DNA from: Diploptera punctata
Lineage: Eukaryota; Arthropoda; Insecta; Blattodea; Blaberidae
Direction: 5' to 3'
Assembly (NCBI GenBank): GCA_030220185.1
Contig: JASPKZ010000423.1
Span: 1,505,501 to 1,569,500 of the forward strand
DNA length: 64,000 bases
Positions 31,871 to 41,680 of the stretch are shown here, piece after piece (within the stretch, counting starts at the first letter, position 1; each line of letters starts with the position of its first letter). The notes beneath the pieces were generated by a model. It was not told the DNA's origin. It saw nothing but the letters and a program-made list of their open reading frames with translations, and searched no databases. Position numbers and translations under genes: made by a program.

Positions 31871-31985
31871 TAATATTGAGTGATTCCGGGGTTATGTGTC
31901 CGTGGTCCATTACTGGCAAAATAACCCGAAATCACTCAAAATTATGATTACCGGCCTGAGAGCCTGAATTCAATCATTAAACTCG
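31871..31985. mobile_element. Miniature palindromic PLE derivative
   Basis: TTGAGTGATTCCGGGGTTAT and GTCCGTGGTCCATTACTGG are followed almost at once by AACCCGAAATCACTCAA and the tail ATGATTACCGGCCTGAGAGC plus CTGAATTCAAT. These are the two inverted ends, and the one-sided tail, of the 1.7-kb PLE palindrome at 45.8-47.5 kb, here without the coding middle. Flanks ATCATTAACTC and ATCATTAAACTC look like a target duplication. Absent from the paralogous unit 2. Confidence 0.7.
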
Positions 31986-32299
31986 TGTTTTGGTGATTTT
32001 TTAAAATCATAATGTTTAAGCTTCAAATCTCTTCTTCAAACTGATATTTTATAATTTATTTTTGGAATAATATATGAGTTGTAATAAGAGTTTATAAAAA
32101 TGTCAGTTACAACCGTTTTAAGAACAAATGTCTAATGTAAATTTCCTTTCTGACTGTTCATTTTTCATGATCATTTTAATCTCCTGCATCTTTGTATGAG
32201 ACAATGAGGCCAAAATTCACACGTTAAAGAAAATATCGATTAAACAGAACGGGGTTTGCTCCAAAAATTTAATGTAAATTGTCACACGTTTATATGCTC

Positions 32300-32435
32300 A
32301 CCAGGCGACATCGTGGTCTCAGAGAACACCGTACTGACTGCACCCGCAGCAAACGTAGCAGCATCTGCATCCGTTATTGCCGCTGCCAGTCTCCTAGTAC
32401 ATAATCTTCTTCTCTTTTCTCGTCATTGCTGGAAT
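32300..32435 (-). other. Exon-like island, unit 1 (A)
   Basis: On the minus strand, TTTTATTCCAG (acceptor-like) and CCTGGTGAGCATATAA (donor-like) bracket about 130 bp. One frame contains AAITDADAATFAAGAVSTVF plus SETTMSP, but it has a TGA in its second codon. Unit 2 keeps the sites and an alignable frame. Function unknown. It could also be conserved by chance. Confidence 0.28.
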
Positions 32436-32739
32436 AAAATATCAGTTTCTAATAGTTTAGTATACGTAGGTTGTTAAAGAACAGGTAACTACATAATGAC
32501 ATGCGTGTTTATCTTTCTACTTCGTGTGTGTCACAACGAAATCGTACAATTTTTAAACTATAAATTGTATCATATTTTAATTACTTATATAACATCCAGC
32601 ATATGTACTTAGAGTCTTAAATGTCATGATTTATAAGAACTACTTTTATAGTTAATAAATATCGATAGAATAACAAATAACAGATACTTAATAGACAATA
32701 TGTACCTATGTCATTAGTAGTTGCAATGTCAGTAATGTA

Positions 32740-33895
32740 GTTGTAGTCTAGTCGCAGTCATCAATCCAAATGCCCACTTCCGACGTAAGTATGTGCTGAA
32801 TACCTCGACGTCACTTTACTCCATACCTGCTGCTTCACTGCCGCTGCATATGCTTCTACAACTGACAGTGTTTTACAGACCCGACTGCCGCTTAACTGAA
32901 AAATATTGGAAACTTCATACCAAGAGATCAATTTTAAATGTTACAATTATTGTTATTCACTGAACAAATATATGTTATTTACAGTTTCCAATATATAGAG
33001 TTCCATAGATCGTATTTTACATGGAAGGAAAGTTTTTTTTTTGCCTAAAATTTTAAGTTTGTTTTCTAGTATAATTACAGAGATGAAGATAATTAATAAA
33101 TATTGATTTACATTATATTCAATGCTCTGATGGCATATACAGTAATTCCTATATTCCAGGAATATCCGTTAGTCACAAAGCCATGTCAGAGAGTCACGGA
33201 TTACGCTTTTGGTCCTAACATTATTAATAGTCATGTTTTGGTGTTTTTTTTCAAATCATCATATTTAAGCTACAAATATCTTCTTAAAACTTATATTTTA
33301 TAATTTATTTTGTAAGTTGTAACAGAGATTACAAGAAGACAGAAAGTTATAACGGTTTTAAAAAGATATATCTAATGTAAATTTTCTTTCTGCCTGTTTG
33401 TTTTTCATGACCATTTTAATATCCATTCGTTATGAGACAATAATAACAAAATTCACAGGTTAAGCAAATTATCGATTAAACAGAACTGGGTTTGTTGCAA
33501 AAAAAGAATGTAAATATGTCACACGTTTATATGCTCACCAAGCGACATCGTGGTCTCTAAGAACACCGTACTGGCTGCGCCCGCAGCAAATGTACCAGCA
33601 TCTGCAACCGTTATTGCCGCTTCCAGATTCCGAGTGCATGAACTTCTTCCTTTTCCTCCTCATTGCTGGAATAACATATCAGTTCCTATTAGTTTTTGTT
33701 TATATACGTATATAAAGAGTAGATAATCGCATAATTTCATGAATGATTATATTTGTATTTCGTATGTGTCACAAGAAAATACAATATTTTCAACTAAAAA
33801 ATTCATCATGTTTTTAATTCATACATAATATCCAGCATACTGTATGTAGATAGTGCTCGTATGTCATATTTTATAAAGACTGACTTTTAAAATTG
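32740..33895. repeat. Tandem duplication, unit 2
   Basis: Partner of 31455-32650, roughly 75-85% similar by eye. Exon-like island B' lies at about 32760-32895 and A' at about 33540-33670, with the same flanking AG and GT(A/G) sites on the minus strand. Confidence 0.82.
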
Positions 33896-34760
33896 TATAA
33901 TAGTTACAGAAATGTTGTCATGGAGGAAATAACGTATATTTATTCTTTTAAATAATCTTATTTTTGGATTTTTTCAAATTCTTAGAGTCGTCCTATTACA
34001 GATCATATCATTAACTTCCAATCTAATTGTTTTTAAATAACCGCACTCTTATAGTTCATAAAGTAAATCCTGATATGCCACAATACCTCATTAATTATAA
34101 CGAAACAAAGTTTGAAAATTAAAGTAAAGTACCCAAAAATATTTTTTTTGACAAATTTAGTGTTTAAATATTAGTCATCCAGTATTTATTTTATTTACTT
34201 GTTACATTATTTTCATCTGATAGTGGTTGAATCAAAAATTTGAAACCATTATAAACGCATTTGTAGAATTAGCGTCTTTGTAGTGCGTTGTAGGTCTCCG
34301 AGAGAAACAAAATACATCGCATTAAACAGATATGTTGTGATTTTGATCCGCGACTCTATCATTAATGAGTGCTAGGCCTATATGTCTGTGATATAAATTA
34401 TTTGCTTTAATTCACAATGTTCCAAAATAGTGTAAACAATAATATTCAAATCATAAAAGAAATTAGAGAGAGATTTGCCTTACTGTAATACGACAAACTA
34501 TTAAGGATGCCATCAATCAAATAAATTATCAACCGAGTCCTCGCCAACTCTAGATATACAAAAGGGTCAATTCATTGTATAGATGAAACCAAACCACTAT
34601 ACTATACACCATAAAATCGAATGCCACCTTCGTCGCCGCTTGAATCGCATAACATATCTTATAGCTCTAAAATGAATAGAAGATGTTGGGAAACATGAAA
34701 CTAAAACAGCAATCTGTTAACTATAAACACACTGTATATATTTATTCTCTTCTATAGTGT
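33896..34760. other. AT-rich DNA, no gene seen
   Basis: No supported feature. Confidence 0.4.
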
Positions 34761-34764
34761 TCTA

Positions 34765-35058
34765 CCCTAGGGCATGTTTTCAACTGTAATCATAGCATTT
34801 TAGTGATATGATTTGCAGCTTTCCTGGGGAAATACAGGTGTGGTAGCTTCCTGTTGCTTTCCACGCCAGGGATGATTATAATGATGATGGCCAGATGATT
34901 TTCGAAGAACGTTTGTGCTTCAACGCTTCCTGATACTTGTCTTACGGGTGAAGAAAACCCTAAAATAAACCACACGCAGGACGTTTGTCCCAAACAGGAA
35001 TCGAATCCGTGCCCGCTGCGTGAAAATGCAGCACGCTACCTCGAGACCACATGGATGG
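34765..35058 (-). mobile_element. SINE-A, old minus-strand copy
   Basis: CTACCCTAGGGCATGTTTTC to CGAGACCACATGGATGGAC. The B-box complement GGAATCGAATCCGTGCCCG is diverged and the microsatellite is short, so this is one of the older copies. Confidence 0.85.
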
Positions 35059-35129
35059 ACTACACATGTACAATGAGAATAGTGAGCAATATATGGTATC
35101 TTCAACCTTACCTCTAACGACTTGCTGGA

Positions 35130-35365
35130 AGCTATCAATGTGTGCGTGTGTTTTACAGTTAAATTTTGACATTAAGCAATGAAGGACTAATATATCATGA
35201 AAAGAAAAATCAATGCCTGCAGCGGGATTTGAACCAATGACCTCTGACTCTATACGATAGTACATTACCATCCACGTTATCAAGGCATCCCAATGCTTAT
35301 TAAATTTAGTTTCAAGCACTGATTTTGTTTTCATGACATAATGGCTTTCATTGCTTAATTACAAC
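35130..35365 (-). mobile_element. SINE-D, minus strand, with inverted tail
   Basis: The B-box complement GCGGGATTTGAACCAATGAC is followed leftward by CATGAAAAGAAAAATCAATG and TTGACATTAAGCAATGAAGG (SINE-D 3' body). To the right, TTTTCATGACATAATGGCTT and TCATTGCTTAATTACAA form an inverted partner of that body. The tRNA-like part is thus flanked by inverted tails, as at 9.2 kb. Confidence 0.7.
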
Positions 35366-35486
35366 ATGTAATTGTAAACATAGAAATAAAAAAGCTTCAC
35401 TGATATAAAGTAAAAGCATTATCATTAAAATGTTTTATTGTTATTGAAGGCAGTGCGGACGCTTCCCGCTGCCTCTTATGATTTGA

Positions 35487-35492
<6 letters not shown>

Positions 35493-35526
<34 letters not shown>
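35493..35526. repeat. (TA)n microsatellite
   Basis: About 34 bp of TA. Confidence 0.95.
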
Positions 35527-35529
<3 letters not shown>

Positions 35530-35544
35530 GGACAATTAATATTT

Positions 35545-35665
35545 GCACTAAGATGCCTGGATTGCGTGGTCGGTAACGCGCTAATGTATAGCGTTAGAGA
35601 CCTCAGGTTCAAATTCCGGTTTTGGGATTGATTTTCCTTTTAATTAAATCAATATATATAACGTT
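35545..35665 (+). mobile_element. SINE-F, tRNA-headed copy
   Basis: GATGCCTGGATTGCGTGGTC, GGTAACGCGCTAATGTATAG and B-box-like AGGTTCAAATTCCGG are followed by TTGATTTTCCTTTTAATTAA. The head has tRNA-like spacing but matches none of families A-E closely. Single copy here. It may be a SINE-D relative. Confidence 0.5.
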
Positions 35666-36119
35666 TTGTTTTAACATTATATATAGATTACTGTTAATAA
35701 TAGAATCTACACTATTAAGAATGGCGTATTTTGCTCTATCTTCTAAATATTGTATTGCATAGATGATTCTTAACTCGAGTGAAATTGTACAAAACTACAG
35801 TTAAGAGTCATTATTAGGGGTTCTGCTATAAGTATGTATAGGGTTAAGAAATTGGAAGTGTTGCTAGAATTGGCGACCCTTTAACAGTTGAGGACGAAGC
35901 TTTGCAACAAGTTTTCATCGTGCACTTCGTTTGTGAATAATCCCCTAATGTACGAAGAAAATTGATAATTCTTTCTTGAGTGTCTTGCCAGTGTTTACTG
36001 CCAGAATATCGGGAGATCTTGTGCGTTTCATTCCCCTTGCTGCTTGCTATCTTCAATAATGATCTAATAAACACTACAACAGAATAATACACAGTTATAA
36101 GCCAATATTAAAAATGGAT

Positions 36120-37085
36120 ATCATGAACAAGTCATTTGCGATATAATTCCTGAATACGGTTATTGCTGCTTGGTTCTACATTAAAATGAATAAAATAATT
36201 ATGTGTTAATAGTATCCCGACATTATAAAAACGCGTTCAAATAGTTATTTCTACTTGGCTCTATTATAAAATAATTATAAAATGACAGTATCGCGTTCTT
36301 ATGATATTGGGTTAAAATGCGGTTATTTTTCTTCGTTTTGTATTAAGTTATTTAAATAATTAACAAATAACAATATGACGATATAAAACGCGTTCAAATC
36401 CGGTTATTACTATTTGGTTGCTTGGCTTTATTTAAATTATTACTGAATTATGAAATGCCATTATTATAATAATATAAAAACGTCTTTATATACCGTTGCT
36501 GCTGCTTTGTTCTGTATTATAATATCCAACTTACTAAATTATGAAATAACAATATCAAGATATCAGAAAATCGTCTTCAAATATTGTCATTCTTTCTTGA
36601 TTCTATATTACATTAACTCCAAATTATATCCTCACAATATTACAATATTATAAAAACGCGTTCAAATCATATTATTCCAACTTGGTTCTATAATAAAATA
36701 ATTATAAAGTCCGAACACCACAAAATAATAAAAAGCCGTTCAAATCAGTTTATTGCTGCTTCGATCTGTACTAAAGTAATTACAAAATTATAACATAATT
36801 ATATATTACGCGTAATTATAAAATCGCATTGAAATCCTCACTTAAGTCAATACTAAAATACGCATTAAATTATAAAATCACACTATCAACATATTATAAA
36901 AGTACATTCGCATTTCGGTAATATCTGTTTCATTTTGTATTAAATTAATTAATACTTATAAAATAACAATATGCACATATTGTAAAATCGCGTTCAAATC
37001 CTGTTATTGCTGGTTGATTGAAAATTATAATATTTATAAAATTATAAAATCACATTATTAAAATATTAAAAAATCAAGAGTTCGT
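36120..37085 (+). repeat. Highly diverged tandem array, period roughly 60-100 bp
   Basis: A motif AAAACGCGTTCAAATCCGGT, TATTGCTGCTTGGTTCTATA, TTAAAATAATTATAAAATGA, CAATAT recurs with heavy divergence. Anchors CGCGTTC or near forms lie at 36232, 36292, 36389, 36481, 36572, 36657, 36735, 36824, about 36903 and 36989. Spacing is 60-97 bp, mostly 79-97. No coding frame. Confidence 0.7.
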
Positions 37086-37161
37086 ACCTGCAAATATTGA
37101 TTCACTGTTTCACAGGGTGTTGTAAGAGGTTTACCCTTAATTTTAAAATAATCTATTTTAT

Positions 37162-37745
37162 GCGAGGTTGGGAAGTGGTTTTTACATAATCGAGGAAAAT
37201 GTTTAAAAACCGAGATATAGCGAGGTTTTTAATTTCCGAGATACTTCAAAAACGTGCGTTGTACATTATTTTCTGCGCCATCGTGTTTTCAAAATAATAA
37301 ATAATAGCAAAATAATAAGATATTTGTTGCAAATATTTGCGTTCATTATAAACAATTGACTAACGTTAACAGTGTGGACAGTGTTTATTAGTTGAAACTA
37401 CAGGAGGCCGTGAGACCAATATTAGTGATAACATGGCGGCAATTACATTTTTATTGTTTTATATTGTTCCCAATAAAGTTCAGTTCATTTAGAATGCAGT
37501 GATTTGTTTCGTATAATGTATATTAACAATATCTTTAGGATATTTTTGTATATACATTGTATGTAGTATACATAGAGGGCAGTGGTTTTACTTCCCACAC
37601 GCGTGTTTGTAATATTTAATGCTACAGTATAATTATTTTATTACAATATAGTAATTTAGGTTGGCAACCCCGAAATGTAGGAAGTTGAACTTTCAATCAT
37701 GGTCGCCACTGCTGTAAATAAGACAAAACGCACTATCGCTCAAAA
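37162..37745 (+). repeat. Repeat R4, copy 1
   Basis: GCGAGGTTGGGAAGTGGTTT, CAAAAACGTGCGTTGTACAT, GAAACTACAGGAGGCCGTGA, AATAAAGTTCAGTTCATTTA, GGTTGGCAACCCCGAAATGT and AAAACGCACTATCGC occur in order. The second copy is at 53214-53785. Non-coding family of unknown class. Confidence 0.82.
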
Positions 37746-38194
37746 ATCAATAATTCTGAAGTAACTTATATAATTTGTTAAAAGTCTGACTTCCTGCAGG
37801 TTACAAAATTTTCCTTTTAATTTTCTTACCGTTAGATTTCCTTTATTTTTTTTCAAAATTGTCGTTCGACTTCCATGTTAGTTAATTTTTTAACTCACCA
37901 TAGATGGGTTTCATCTTAACTTTTTACTTATTTCTTAAATTTAAAAAAATGTATATATTATCTGTTGAAAAATATAACTTTGATATTCAGTGCACTGTTT
38001 ATTGTTTGCATTAATTTTATAAATTGATTTAGTTAACGTAATCCGTAAGCTACAAAAGTAAAGTCTGAAGGAAAACCATGGAAACGTTCTTATATTGTTT
38101 CCACGAAGACAACAAAAGGAAATATGAAAATTCAACTGTACGGTTAAAAAAAACATTGTTTTAGAAACATAGTTGTAGGCAGTGTCCTAATATA

Positions 38195-38710
38195 TTGTAA
38201 CATTGGATATATTATTTTATTTTTTGTATTGAATCTCCAACAATATGAACCCTATTTCACCATCCGGTATGTTAGGGTTTTAGTTACAATACAATTAATT
38301 ATTTACAGTAATTTAGATTGTGGTTAATTTCTAGCGTTACATAATAACGTAATATGAACAAATAAATAAATAAATTAACAAACCCAAGAAAAAACTAACT
38401 CAAAGCCTCTTAAAAATATGATGGATAATGTCACACAGCTTTCTATATTAACTCTTCTTACATAAAATATTTGACAAAGGCAGTTGAAATCTGTTATGAA
38501 CATTGGATATATTGAAGGTTAACATTTTGTCTTGTCATAATGTAGTCTGGTTTCCTTTTGAACAAGTATAAGTTTGGAGGTGTAATTTTACCATTTATGT
38601 AGCTTTGGGAGTCTATGCCAGAAGTGTGTCTAAATAAGTAGAAATAAAACCATAAGCTCACAAATTTTATTGTAGCAATATGTGAATAATTATTTTAGGA
38701 ATATATATAT
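38195..38710 (+). repeat. Repeat R2, copy 2
   Basis: Right part from 38331 matches 21365-21738. Left module 38195-38331 is the reverse complement of 21229-21360. Confidence 0.8.
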
Positions 38711-38717
38711 ATATATC

Positions 38718-39052
38718 CATCCATCTGCTCGAGGGCAGATCTTTCACTGCAATCATAGCATTTTAATGCTATGCTTTGCAGCTTTACTAGGGAATTATAG
38801 GTGTGGCAGTTTCCCGTTGCTTTCCACACTGGTGAAGGATGATGATGCTGATAATAATAATAATGATGATAAGGATGATGATGATGGCCGGATGATTTTC
38901 GGGGAACTTTGGGTTCTAAGCTTCCTGACATCTGTCTTACAAGTGAGGAAAACCCCCGAGAAAACCTCACCCAGGAGCCTGTGCCGATCGGGAATCGAAC
39001 CGGGCCTGCTGCATGACAAGGCAGCACGCTACCTCTAGACCACAGCGGTGAT
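38718..39052 (-). mobile_element. SINE-A, minus strand
   Basis: CATCCATCTGCTCGAGGGCA to TACCTCTAGACCACAGCGGT. (GAT/AAT)n at 38837-38884. The B-box complement GGGAATCGAACCGGGCC has lost one base. Confidence 0.9.
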
Positions 39053-39059
39053 CTATATA

Positions 39060-39167
39060 GATAGATAGATCATCGGATGATTAATGTCTTTGACATCGTC
39101 CGATTCCTAATAGCCAATTTTATCGGTCCATCCAATCTCCTGGTTGTCGATGTTTCTCCTTCATGTA
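39060..39167 (-). mobile_element. LINE 3' fragment, part cut off by the LTR element
   Basis: The minus strand reads MKEKHRQPGDWMDRIKLAI-like text across small indels, the basic tail expected after the coding piece at 45265-45425. The two pieces join when the LTR element and one TGTA are removed. Confidence 0.5.
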
Positions 39168-40414
39168 TGTGGCAAGTCATTCGCCCAGCCTCTTATTTTA
39201 AATAAATAAGTACTTTCATCAAGGGTGAATAATTTATGAACCCGTAATTATTATCAGAATTAGGGCATATTTATATTCAAATGAATTGTATATGAAAATA
39301 GGAATCCATAGTAACAAAATTAAAATGATATAACCTACCACAAAATAATTTAATAAGCAATAAATAAAACAGTAGTACCAAGCAATTAGCGCCAGTCATA
39401 GACCTGGACCCTTACTTGCTATTGTAGCGAACGAAATTAGTAAACATCATACAATGGATCCATAAGCCCTTATACAATGGGGAAAAAGTCTGCAGTTTCC
39501 TTTCTTAAGAGGATTTACTAGACTGCACTATTATCAAATTGCTATAACAATGCTAAGCCCAAAAACTTCTTACAAAAGGCTGGGAAGTCACAAACAAGCA
39601 ATTGGATTTCCCTAGGCAACTTGTGGAAAGAGTTATCCCAAACTAATTTCAACTAGTAACATGTCGTTAACAGCGGGTGACTTCTTTGCGGCGTAAGGTA
39701 GATGCCGACAGTAGATAGCCGCGTCCTTAAGGACCACTCCATTTGGTCAACCCTGAAAATTTTATATGATGAGGCAACTAATTTAAAGGGAGGGAACGAG
39801 GCCACAAACTTCTAAGTTTAACACCCACGATAACGCCCTTAAGGTAAAATTTACCAATCAAAATAGTATAACATAAACTGTTTGTGAGACGATAAGACTT
39901 TTGGTGGAAGGGACTAATGCCGGCCTACTCGGAATTAATAATATTTTTACTTAACGAAAATTAGTGTCAGTTCAGCAGTTAGTTAGTTAGAGTACAGTCA
40001 GTTCTGTTAGTTCGACAGTTAGTTAGGCCGTTCAGTAGTCGGTTGCGAGCAGAGTCGCGACTGGCGAATGTGCCGGTAGATAAGTTACATCACGCTTTAC
40101 ATAAGATACATCGCTTGGTTGAGTGTTACAACCATTACTAGTTCTGACCCACCAACAGCCTTCTCGTCAAAACTCGTCGTCCAATACGACGAATGTAATT
40201 CAAGTGACAATAAAAGTGCATCGTCAATTTCAAGACATCACACTGGGCCTTACTGTTTTTTCCCCAAGTGAACATCCTTTCCTCACGGATTCCCGAGATT
40301 TAAGTCCATTGTTTTACGGAAACCTGAACCCAACTAGTCCGGAGCATAATTGTCCATGTACCTATATCCTTGGACACCTAATTAAAACCCAAACCCGATT
40401 ATAATCCTTCTTTA
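39168..40414 (+). repeat. 5' LTR
   Basis: Starts TGTGGCAAGTCATTCGCCCA and ends near CCTTCTTTA. Aligns with 44013-45260. Contains a short AGTTAGTTAG motif and a CAATAAAAGTGCATCG segment that could hold a polyadenylation signal. The exact 3' end is uncertain by a few bases. Confidence 0.85.
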
Positions 40415-40615
40415 TATGACGGCCCAAGTGAGGCGCTTCGAGGAACTACTGAACAACCGTCGAACGAAGAGTGGAAAGGCGTGTCCCAGTAGTGAATATC
40501 CTACGAACGTGAGGAAGAAGACCTGGGGGCAAAAGGCGACAACCAGAGGACCTCGACGTGCACAGTAAAATATCACCAACCACAGGTAGAAGTCAAAATT
40601 TTATGTTTCAAGTAA

Positions 40616-40940
40616 ATGTTGCTTCGTAGCGGTTATAAAACCAACTATTCAGCCAAAAGTAGTAAAATGGAGGGAAATCTAAACCCAGACGATTTCAACA
40701 CAATTATAAAGTTAATAACAGAAATAAGAAATGAAAACAAACAATTTTACGAAGAGGAAAAACGATTACGTAGATTACGAATAAAACAATTAGATGAAAA
40801 ACATAGCTAGGTTGAAACAGGAAAATCAAATAGCTAGATTAGAAAAGGAGAAATTATATGAAAAACATAGGGTTGAAAGAGAACGATACTTTGAAAATTT
40901 TTCAGAATCAGGGAAACAGGATAAGGAAACCAGAAATTAA
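40616..40940 (+). pseudogene. Coiled-coil ORF of the LTR element (gag-like?)
   Basis: The frame from MLLRSGYKTNYSAKSSKMEG runs through NENKQFYEEEKRLRRLRIKQ to a stop at 40808. The next frame continues the heptad-like text: IARLKQENQIARLEKEKLYE, then RVERERYFENFSES. One frameshift joins them. The Glu/Lys/Arg-rich coiled coil and the place after the 5' LTR fit a gag-like structural protein. No zinc knuckle is seen. Confidence 0.45.
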
Positions 40941-41277
40941 AGAGAGCAAGGAGAGTGAGTTCGAGGCCACCTCCGAAACACAAACGATATCTGTGGAAAA
41001 TAACAGGAGTGAGTTAGAAAAGGGAGAAATATTAATCGAGATAAAAGATGAAGATAGTAAAATAGAGGAAGAAAATATAAGTGGGATAGAATTGAATAAT
41101 AATGCATCAGGGTCTATTAGTGAGAGCATGAATGATAACTTAATATGTGAAAAATCTGATGTAATTATGAAGCAAGGAATGTCTGAAGTAACAATGAAAG
41201 CTTGCACGAGTGACAAGTACGTTGAAAATTTCCAGGTAGCCACGCAAACGAAAGCAAATTTAATAACATACAGGTAG
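40858..41277 (+). CDS. Acidic hypothetical ORF of the LTR element
   Basis: 139 codons in a third frame. Rich in Glu, Ser and Ile (for example ELEKGEILIEIKDEDSKIEE), with no recognised domain. It overlaps the end of the coiled-coil frame, so it may be the shifted continuation of one ancestral protein. Function unknown. Confidence 0.4.
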   Translation: MKNIGLKENDTLKIFQNQGNRIRKPEIKESKESEFEATSETQTISVENNRSELEKGEILIEIKDEDSKIEEENISGIELNNNASGSISESMNDNLICEKSDVIMKQGMSEVTMKACTSDKYVENFQVATQTKANLITYR

Positions 41278-41368
41278 ACGAACGGTGTACTAGATACAAG
41301 GGTAAAATAAATTACAAAGTAAAGTATGAGTATTTAAAGTACCTTGTAGACAGGGAAACAGACAATCC

Positions 41369-41680
41369 TTGGTCCATAACACTACATGGCAGAGACAAAC
41401 CGTCGATCAAGATGATTGCAAAAGTATTCTTGCAAACATGTTGATCACCAACGATCTAGATATTGAGTCGGTCGTAACGCGCGAATCTCAGGACGATGTA
41501 ATAAATAATAATGCCGCTTTGAACAGAAATGACCCTAGAATTAGAGGAAAGTATGGTATATTTCCCAGAACTTACAGATTAGAGTCAAAAGCGAAGTTTA
41601 ATATTGTAGATAATTTTGATAAGAGCCTGGTGATTTTGCACGAGCTCGAAGATGAAATCAATGAACGACAGACTCAATAA
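41369..41680 (+). CDS. Hypothetical ORF of the LTR element
   Basis: 103 codons with SKAKFNIVDNFDKSLVILHE and ELEDEINERQTQ at the end. Not recognised. With the two preceding ORFs it may be debris of a single gag-like gene. From 41.7 to 44.0 kb the interior has no coding signal. Confidence 0.35.
   Translation: MVHNTTWQRQTVDQDDCKSILANMLITNDLDIESVVTRESQDDVINNNAALNRNDPRIRGKYGIFPRTYRLESKAKFNIVDNFDKSLVILHELEDEINERQTQ

Larger units (their letters stand above)
31455..32650. repeat. Tandem duplication, unit 1
   Basis: About 1.2 kb that aligns with unit 2 (32740-33895) in order. Shared text: CATCAATCCAAA, CACTGCCGCTGCAT, GAGATCAATTTTAAATGTTA, CATGTCAGAGAGT, ATCGATTAAACAGAAC, CACACGTTTATATGCTCACC, CGACATCGTGGTCTC, CATTGCTGGAATAA and ATCCAGCATA. 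Unit 1 also carries a miniature PLE insertion at 31871-31985 that unit 2 lacks. Confidence 0.82.

Noticed and set aside
38682..39038. ORFs on both strands rich in Asp or His
   Set aside because: Products of the SINE-A (GAT)n stretch. The same pseudo-ORFs appear at every SINE-A.
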